From Trueperaceae bacterium (GTDB lineage Bacteria; Deinococcota; Deinococci; Deinococcales; Trueperaceae): DNA of 13,416 nucleotides. Each line of letters opens with the position of its first letter. Within the stretch, counting starts at the first letter, position 1. The notes beneath the pieces were generated by a model. The model saw only the letters and a list, made by a program, of their open reading frames with translations, did not search any database and was not told the DNA's origin. Positions 8,841-13,416 of this stretch are shown here, one piece after another. The DNA lies in assembly GCA_007130355.1 (NCBI GenBank), contig SLSQ01000079.1, positions 1-13,416 on the forward strand, read 5' to 3'. Position numbers and translations under genes: made by a program.

Positions 8841-9563
8841 ATGACCCACGACGACGCGACGCCGACGCCCCGAGGCACGCCCGTACCGCCCCGGACCGCC
8901 GTGATCAGCGGCGCGACCGGCGGCGTCGGACCGGCGGTCGCCGCCCGCTTCGCGCGCGGCGGTTGCGCCCTGGCGCTGCCGGTCCGCTCCGACGTGGCGG
9001 CGGCCCGCGAGCGGTACCCGGACGCGCTGGTGCTGCCCGCCGACCTGACCGATCCGGCCGACGCGCGCGAGGTCGCCCGGCGCGCCGAAGCGGAGCTCGG
9101 CTCGATCGACGCCGTGGTGCACGTGGCGGGCGGGTTCGGGATGCGTTCGGCGCTCGAGCTCGACGCGAACGATCTCGAACGGCAGCTGTCGCTGAACCTC
9201 CGCACCGCGGCGTACCTGACCGGCGCCGTCGCCCCGGCCATGGCCGAGCGCGGTCGGGGCGCGATCGTGGGCCTCTCAGCCGCGGCGGCGAGCGTCGGAG
9301 GGGCGAACCTGGCCGCCTATGCCGCCTCGAAGGCGGCGCTCGAGGGGTACTTGCGTTCGGTCCGAGCCGAACTGGCGCCGAAGGGCGTGACCGTCTCGAT
9401 CGTGACGCCGGTCGGGCCGATCGACACGCCCGCCAACCGCGAAGCGATGCGCGACGCCGACCCGAGCGACTGGATCGCCGCCGAAGCGGTCGCCGAGGCG
9501 CTCTGGTTCCTCGCCTCCGGGTCGGCGGGCGCACGGGGGACGGAGCTGCGCTTGACGCCCTGA
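8841..9563 (+). CDS. short-chain dehydrogenase/reductase (SDR), atypical active site
   Basis: A 240-aa classical-size SDR with a Rossmann fold and NAD(P) binding. The cofactor motif SGATGGVG is at residues 23-30, the acidic DLT after the third strand is near 73-75, HVAGG takes the place of NNAG near 94-98, and the catalytic pair is Tyr160/Lys164 in YAASK. A string DTPANREAMRDADPSDW follows, similar to SDRs related to quinonoid dihydropteridine reductase and to uncharacterised Deinococcus SDRs. The position 13 residues before Tyr, normally the catalytic Ser, appears to be Ala147 (SAAAAS, with Ser146 one residue early). The substrate is unknown. The N-terminus has a 17-residue Pro/Thr-rich extension before the first strand. 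The ATG start is supported by GAGGAGG. The gene is divergent from proA and converges on the amidohydrolase, with only 13 bp between stops. Confidence 0.85.
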   Translation: MTHDDATPTPRGTPVPPRTAVISGATGGVGPAVAARFARGGCALALPVRSDVAAARERYPDALVLPADLTDPADAREVARRAEAELGSIDAVVHVAGGFGMRSALELDANDLERQLSLNLRTAAYLTGAVAPAMAERGRGAIVGLSAAAASVGGANLAAYAASKAALEGYLRSVRAELAPKGVTVSIVTPVGPIDTPANREAMRDADPSDWIAAEAVAEALWFLASGSAGARGTELRLTP

Positions 9564-9581
9564 GGCGCCCGAACCCTCAGG
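9559..9581. terminator. small bidirectional hairpin containing both converging stop codons
   Basis: CCTGAGG (9559-9565) pairs with CCTCAGG (9575-9581) around a 9-nt loop. The left arm contains the SDR stop TGA (9561-9563) and the right arm contains the stop of the amidohydrolase on the other strand (9577-9579). The 7-bp stem is modest, and no T-run is present on either strand. Confidence 0.4.
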
Positions 9582-11184
9582 CCCGGTAGCTGAAGCGCCC
9601 GCCGACCATCGTGGCGACGACGCGGGTGGCGTCGTCCACCCGTTCGGTCGGGTCGGCGTTCAGGATCGTCAGGTCGGCGTCGTGGCCGGCTCGGATCCGA
9701 CCGGAGCGCCCCTCGGCGCCGATCGCGTGCGCCGCGCCGCGGGTGCTGGCGATCAGCGCCTGCAGCGGCGTGAGCGCCTCGTGCGCGGCGACCGGGCGTC
9801 CGTCCTGGCCGATGCGGTCGTGCGCGGTGCGCATGGCGGCGACCGCGTCGGGCGGCGCCACGGGCGTGTCGCTCCCGAAGGCGAGCACCGCGCCGGCCTC
9901 CAGCAGCGAGCGCATCGGGTAGGCGCGGTCCTCGCGGTCGGTCAGGCGCTCGCGGATCGTGGGCGCGTCGAACACCAGGTGGAGCGGCTGTACCGAGGCG
10001 ACCAGTCCCATTCGGCCGATGCGGGCGACGTCCCGTTCGTGCACGTGCTGCGCATGCTCGATCCGGGGCCGCAGGCCGGCGGCGCGCCAGGCGGGCTCGT
10101 GCGCTTCGTAGACGTCGACGATCGCCCGGACCGCGGCGTCGCCGATCGCGTGGGCGACCGGCGCCAGACCCGCCTCGACGGCGCGCCCGACCCGCTCGTG
10201 CAGTTCGTCCAGGTCGATGACGCGCATGCCGGCGTCGTCCGTGCCGAGGTACGGCTCGAGCATCCAGGAAGTGAGGCTGCCGAGCGCGCCGTCGACGAAG
10301 AACTTGGCGCCGCCGATCCGGTGGCGTCCACCCCCCTGGCCGGTGGCGAGGCCGAGCGCGGCGGCCGCCTCGATCTCCTGCTGCGGCAGGCAGGCCCAGA
10401 CGCGCAGCGGGAACGCCTCGTCGGCGGCGGCGTCGGCGACGGCTCGGGCGGCGGAGGGGGATTCGTACGCCATGTGGTGGACGGTGGTCACGCCGAGCGC
10501 CGCCATCCGGCGCGCGCCGTGCCGTAGCGCCTCGGCCCAACCGTCGGGGCCGGGGTCGGGCACGGTGCGGAGCAGGAGGTCGACCGCCCGTTCGCGCAGC
10601 ACGCCGTTCGGGGTGCCGTCGGCGCGGCGTTCGATCCGTCCGTCGTCGGGGTCGGGCGTGTCGGCGACGATCCCGGCTCGACGGAGCGCTTCGCCGTTGG
10701 CGATGGCGCTGTGGTGGTCCTGCGAGCGGACCAGGACCGGCCGGTCCGGCACGGCCGCGTCGAGGGCGGCGCGATCGGGCGGTTCCGGCCAGCGCTGCTC
10801 GGCGTAGCCGCTGCCGAGGATCCAGCCGTCCCCGTCCGGCGCCCCGTCGCGGATCCGGCCGATCGCCTCGGCGAACGAGGCGGTGCCGCCGAGCCGGACC
10901 TGCAGGCCCTCGAGCCCGTGGGAGGCGAGGTGCACGTGCGCGTCGTGGAGGCCGGGCACGATCACGGCTCCGTCCAGGTCGATCGTCTCGACGTCGTCGG
11001 CGACGCGGGCGCGCACCTCCGCCTCGTCGCCGACGGCGAGCAGACGCCCGCCGCGCACGGCGACCGCCGCCGCCCGCGGGCGCGCGTCGTCGAGCGTCAC
11101 CACGGTCGCGCCGCGCAGGAGGCGGTCGCGCGACGGGTCGAAGGCGGGGTCTTCGTGGGCAGCGGCGGCGGGATCTCGGGACAC
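9577..11184 (-). CDS. YtcJ-like amidohydrolase (Amidohydro_3 family metal-dependent hydrolase)
   Basis: A 535-aa member of the amidohydrolase superfamily, YtcJ/NfdA-type, which hydrolyses amide or related bonds. The substrate cannot be told from sequence; characterised relatives act on N-substituted formamides and similar small molecules. A beta-sandwich N-terminus (LLRGATVVTLDDARPRAAAVAVRGGRLLAVG) precedes the metal motif HVH at residues 83-85 (PGLHDAHVHL). Further motifs are Lys294 in GAKFFVDGALGSLTSWM (candidate bridging Lys), His345 (HAIGD), His377 (IEHAQH) and Asp439 (FGSDTPV), then the C-terminal GRIRAGHDADLTIL. All expected metal-site residues are present. No signal peptide is seen, so it is cytosolic. 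The start is GTG at 11184, with GAGGAG 6 nt upstream. It is the last gene of a minus-strand run, 31 bp after the RNHCP gene and probably co-transcribed with it. Confidence 0.88.
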   Translation of the reverse strand: MSRDPAAAAHEDPAFDPSRDRLLRGATVVTLDDARPRAAAVAVRGGRLLAVGDEAEVRARVADDVETIDLDGAVIVPGLHDAHVHLASHGLEGLQVRLGGTASFAEAIGRIRDGAPDGDGWILGSGYAEQRWPEPPDRAALDAAVPDRPVLVRSQDHHSAIANGEALRRAGIVADTPDPDDGRIERRADGTPNGVLRERAVDLLLRTVPDPGPDGWAEALRHGARRMAALGVTTVHHMAYESPSAARAVADAAADEAFPLRVWACLPQQEIEAAAALGLATGQGGGRHRIGGAKFFVDGALGSLTSWMLEPYLGTDDAGMRVIDLDELHERVGRAVEAGLAPVAHAIGDAAVRAIVDVYEAHEPAWRAAGLRPRIEHAQHVHERDVARIGRMGLVASVQPLHLVFDAPTIRERLTDREDRAYPMRSLLEAGAVLAFGSDTPVAPPDAVAAMRTAHDRIGQDGRPVAAHEALTPLQALIASTRGAAHAIGAEGRSGRIRAGHDADLTILNADPTERVDDATRVVATMVGGRFSYRA

Positions 11185-11215
11185 GGGGCACTCCTCGGGA
11201 GGGACGACCGGACGT

Positions 11216-11551
11216 TCAGGGGGCGGGGCGGGCGGTGAGGCGGATCAGCAGGTCGCGGTCGTCGGGCTGGACCGGATCATCGGCGGCGGCGCGGTTCTCG
11301 CGCACGGCGCCGCAGCCGGTACAGCGGTGCACCACCACGAAGCCCTTGCGGGGGTGGGGGCGGACGGCCACCGGTTCGAGCGGCGCGCCGCAGTCGGAGG
11401 CGCGGTCGCCCGGGTGCACGTCGACGTGCAGCGACCAGAGGCAGGCGGGGCAGTGGTTGCGGACGGACCCGTTCGCGAGCGGCGTCGCCTCGGTGCCGCA
11501 GCGGAGGCAGCGGAACCCGACGTTGCGGCCCGTGACGGTGAAGCGCTTCAC
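11216..11551 (-). CDS. RNHCP-domain zinc-ribbon protein
   Basis: A 111-aa protein made almost entirely of one RNHCP domain, a small Cys-rich family of unknown function found mainly in Gram-positive and related bacteria. Four probable zinc-ligand sites are visible: Cys15/Cys18 (CLRCG), Cys34/Cys37 in the name-giving RNHCPACL, Cys54 (GDRASDCG), and Cys77/Cys80 (CTGCG), followed by the conserved ENRAAADD. Two treble-clef or ribbon-like zinc sites are likely, suggesting nucleic-acid or protein binding, but this is inference. The start is GTG at 11551, where homology begins (KRFTVTGRNVGFRC). No Shine-Dalgarno is visible, but TAGACT lies 8 nt upstream. It sits 60 bp after the photolyase and 31 bp before the amidohydrolase on the same strand. 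Confidence 0.88.
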   Translation of the reverse strand: MKRFTVTGRNVGFRCLRCGTEATPLANGSVRNHCPACLWSLHVDVHPGDRASDCGAPLEPVAVRPHPRKGFVVVHRCTGCGAVRENRAAADDPVQPDDRDLLIRLTARPAP

Positions 11552-11559
11552 GACCCGGC

Positions 11560-11565
11560 AGTCTA
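11560..11565 (-). promoter_or_regulatory. possible -10 box (TAGACT) for the RNHCP gene
   Basis: On the minus strand TAGACT, a TANNNT match, is followed by 8 nt and then the GTG at 11551. No Shine-Dalgarno and no -35 are seen. It would let the RNHCP and amidohydrolase genes be transcribed separately from the photolyase with little or no leader. Confidence 0.4.
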
Positions 11566-11611
11566 CCGCCCGCCGGCGCGCCTCCGCGCCGCGGGCCGGA
11601 CGGTCCGACGC

Positions 11612-13030
11612 TCAGCCGCGTCCGCCGGCGCTCCGTTCCTCGTCGATCCGCCGTTCGGCCTCGCGGCGCCACGCCTCGGGGTCGGCCTTCCGCGCCAGAC
11701 CGCCCGGCGTCATCGAGCGCACCGTGCCGAACACCGCCCGCTCCGGCCACGGCCGATCGTGCAGGCCGTACGCCCAGCCGACGCCGGCGTACGAGTTCGG
11801 GTCCCGCCCGTCCAGGAACCAACGGTCGTTCAGCCGCAGCGTCCGCGCGTGCCCCTCCTCCGGCGACGGACTCCAGGCCAGGATCCGCTTCGCCCAGTAC
11901 ATCCGCATGTGGTTGTGGAGCCCGCCGGTGGCGCGCATGATCGCCATGGCGGCGTTCCAGTCCGGGTCGGGGGTGCGGCCCTCCTCGAGCTCCTCCTCGC
12001 TCGGCAGCGCCTCGCGCGGGTCGTGCCGGTGCGCGTCGAGCGTGGCCCGCGCCCACGCCGGCAGCCCTTCGTAGCGGTCGTAGACGTCGGGTGCGAAGAG
12101 GACGTGGTTGAACGACAGTTCGCGGCGCACGATCAGCTGCTCGAGGAAGGCGTCGAGCGCCGTTGCGTCCGGTGCGGCGTCGCGGGCCCGGGCGGCGACG
12201 GTCCGTGGCGAGATCTGTCCGAAGCGCAGGTACGGCGACAGGCCGGACGAGGCGTCGCGGTCCGGACGCTGCCGGTCGGGTACGTAGCGGCCGAACCGGT
12301 CGTCCAGGAACCGGCGCACGGCGGCGTTCGCGGCGCGCGTGCCGGAAGGGGCGGTCGCGATCGGTGGAGGGCCGCTCGGGACCGGCAGCCGGGCCAGGGC
12401 GGCGGCGCCCTCGCGAGGGTCGACGACCGGGAGGTCGAGGGGCGGGTCGGGCCGGTCGCTGCGCCGCTCGAGCGTGACCGGTCCGACCGGGGCGAGGAAC
12501 CGCTCGACCTGCCGCCAGACGCGGGGGCGGAAGGTGCGGGCGGCGGTCTCGTGCCGGTCGCTGGCGAGCCGCACCGGAACCACCACGTCGGCGTCGACCT
12601 CCTCGACCGCCACGCCGGCGGTCCGGGCCAAACGCTCGCGCCAGGCGCGTTCGTGGCGCAGGTGACCGGCGTCGAGCACGAGCAGCGCCGCGTGCCGCGC
12701 CAGCCGGACCCCGACCGCGACCGGGTCGCCGACGGCGACCTCGAAGGCGACGCCGCGTCGCGCGAGGCCGCTGGCGACGTCGCGCAGGCCGCCGAAGGCG
12801 AAGGCGGCGGTCCGCGGCGTGAGGCCGGGCTCGTCGGGATCGTAGGCGACCGCCACCCGCAGCGGCAGCCCGAGCCGGTTGGCGTGGGCCGCGGCCCGTT
12901 CGAGGGCGGGCGCGTCGACGGTGCGTCGGGAGCGGTCCATCAGGTAGGCGACCGAGCGCGCGTCGCTCCGTTCCGGGGCGTCGCCGCGTCGCTCGCTGCG
13001 GGCGTCCTGCGCGCGGTCGGGGCGGGACAT
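11612..13030 (-). CDS. class II deoxyribodipyrimidine (CPD) photolyase
   Basis: FAD-dependent enzyme that uses blue/near-UV light to split cyclobutane pyrimidine dimers in DNA. It is 472 aa from the ATG at 13030. The N-terminal alpha/beta domain (about residues 25-200) has the class II pattern VAYLMDRSRRTVD...LGLPLRVAVAY. The helical FAD domain follows, with GLSPYLRFGQIS from 263, FLEQLIVRRELSFNHV, DPDWNAAMAIM, MRMYWAKRILAW and LNDRWFLDGRDPNSYAGVGWAYGLHDRPWPERAVFG. These are class II rather than class I signatures. Asn412 (DPNSY) corresponds to the residue near flavin N5 in class II enzymes, by family knowledge. An earlier ATG at 13114 was not chosen: it lies inside the divergent ABC gene, whereas 13030 has a TACCGT -10 box 5 nt upstream and no competing Shine-Dalgarno. 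The N-terminal 24 residues are charged and non-conserved. It heads the minus-strand run with the RNHCP and amidohydrolase genes. Confidence 0.9.
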   Translation of the reverse strand: MSRPDRAQDARSERRGDAPERSDARSVAYLMDRSRRTVDAPALERAAAHANRLGLPLRVAVAYDPDEPGLTPRTAAFAFGGLRDVASGLARRGVAFEVAVGDPVAVGVRLARHAALLVLDAGHLRHERAWRERLARTAGVAVEEVDADVVVPVRLASDRHETAARTFRPRVWRQVERFLAPVGPVTLERRSDRPDPPLDLPVVDPREGAAALARLPVPSGPPPIATAPSGTRAANAAVRRFLDDRFGRYVPDRQRPDRDASSGLSPYLRFGQISPRTVAARARDAAPDATALDAFLEQLIVRRELSFNHVLFAPDVYDRYEGLPAWARATLDAHRHDPREALPSEEELEEGRTPDPDWNAAMAIMRATGGLHNHMRMYWAKRILAWSPSPEEGHARTLRLNDRWFLDGRDPNSYAGVGWAYGLHDRPWPERAVFGTVRSMTPGGLARKADPEAWRREAERRIDEERSAGGRG

Positions 13031-13035
13031 GCCGT

Positions 13036-13041
13036 ACGGTA
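13036..13041 (-). promoter_or_regulatory. -10 box (TACCGT) of the photolyase gene, probable leaderless start
   Basis: On the minus strand TACCGT is followed by ACGGC and the ATG at 13030, the same box and the same 5-nt spacing as at proA. No Shine-Dalgarno or -35 is seen. The site supports 13030 as the start codon. Confidence 0.5.
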
Positions 13042-13094
13042 CGCGGGCGTGGGCCGACGCACCGTGCGCGGCACACCGGTTCCGCGCCGCTGCG

Positions 13095-13100
13095 TATCGT
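13095..13100 (+). promoter_or_regulatory. -10 box (TATCGT) of the ABC ATPase gene, probable leaderless start
   Basis: TATCGT lies 7 nt before the GTG at 13108. The 16-nt block TATCGTGGGCGCCGTG differs from the one at 4329-4344 at only two positions. No Shine-Dalgarno is seen. It is divergent from the photolyase promoter across a 77-bp gap. Confidence 0.55.
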
Positions 13101-13107
13101 GGGCGCC

Positions 13108-13416
13108 GTGGCACGGTGGGTCGAACTCCGGAACGCGACGGTCGTGCGCGAGGGGCGGGTGCTCCTCGCGCAGGCGTCGTGGCGGATCGGCCCGGGCGAC
13201 CGCTGGGCGCTGTGGGGACCGAACGGGGCGGGCAAGTCGACGCTGCTGCGGCTCCTGGCCGGCCTCGGCGCGGACGACCGGGCGCTGGGCGGGCCGTCGG
13301 TCGAGCGCGGGTCGATCGTGCGCCAGCCGGGCCTTCGGGTGGCGCTCGTCCCGCAGGAGCCGCGTCTGCCCGCCGCCTCCGATCTGGACGGCCTGGTCGC
13401 CTCGGGGCTCGCGCCG
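13108..13416 (+). CDS. ABC transporter-type ATP-binding protein, probably ABC-F (3' partial)
   Basis: The first 103 codons of an ABC ATPase that runs off the window end in an open frame. It begins MARWVELRNATVVREGRVLLAQASWRIGPGDR-like (initiator GTG) and has Walker A GPNGAGKST near residues 39-47, followed by LLRLLAGL. The Q-loop region reads LVPQEPRLP, near residues 85-93. Opening directly with an ATPase domain, without membrane helices, and the 'VPQEPRL...DLDGLV' pattern after the Q-loop resemble ABC-F proteins (Uup/EttA type, ribosome-associated), which have two ATPase domains in one chain. A simple transporter ATPase remains possible, because the linker and second domain lie outside the window. 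Its start codon follows a TATCGT -10 box with no Shine-Dalgarno. Confidence 0.75.
   Translation, partial: MARWVELRNATVVREGRVLLAQASWRIGPGDRWALWGPNGAGKSTLLRLLAGLGADDRALGGPSVERGSIVRQPGLRVALVPQEPRLPAASDLDGLVASGLAP

Noticed and set aside
13031..13114. N-terminal extension of the photolyase from ATG 13114.
   Set aside because: It would overlap the divergent ABC ATPase start and its -10 box; the residues are Arg/Ala-rich and not part of the fold. ATG 13030 has its own -10 box.
11277..13235. A 652-codon open frame on - covering the photolyase and RNHCP genes.
   Set aside because: It is an Arg/Pro-rich shadow in another frame of two recognised genes; it shows no domain of its own.

Overview
The window is very GC-rich bacterial chromosomal DNA, densely packed with genes and with no tRNA, rRNA, CRISPR array, insertion sequence or phage gene that I can see. 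The GyrB N-terminus (YVQGGTGVDGYHQLLTEIID region), several start codons sitting directly behind TANNNT -10 boxes (leaderless mRNAs are common in Deinococcus), and a class II photolyase together suggest Deinococcota, perhaps a deep-branching Truepera-like lineage. That placement is an inference from remembered family sequences, not from a search.

Region 1 (1-4322, + strand) is the 3' part of an alternative complex III (ACIII) respiratory operon: actC (5' end cut by the window edge), actD, actE and actF, then a membrane-anchored monoheme cytochrome c. All five genes overlap their neighbours by 1-8 bp. ACIII oxidises menaquinol/quinol and reduces a cytochrome c; the last gene is a plausible carrier from the complex to a terminal oxidase. 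A perfect 12-bp hairpin ends the operon. actA and actB would be expected just upstream of the window.

Region 2 (4329-7449) has a D-2-hydroxyacid dehydrogenase (glyoxylate/hydroxypyruvate reductase type) on + and gyrB on -, converging on a shared strong hairpin. gyrB has the only textbook -35/-10 promoter in the window and appears to start at TTG.

Region 3 (7509-9581) holds proA (-) and a short-chain dehydrogenase (+), divergent from a 53-bp gap with two facing -10 boxes.

Region 4 (9577-13030, - strand) is a run of photolyase, RNHCP zinc-ribbon protein and YtcJ-like amidohydrolase. Region 5 (13095-13416, +) is the first 103 codons of an ABC ATPase, probably ABC-F type, cut by the window end.

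No wholly new system is evident. The points most worth a second look are the leaderless-start signature shared by several unrelated genes (including a near-identical 16-mer at two of them), the extra domain in the cytochrome c after actF, the SDR that appears to lack the catalytic serine, and the compact hairpins that double as gene boundaries.
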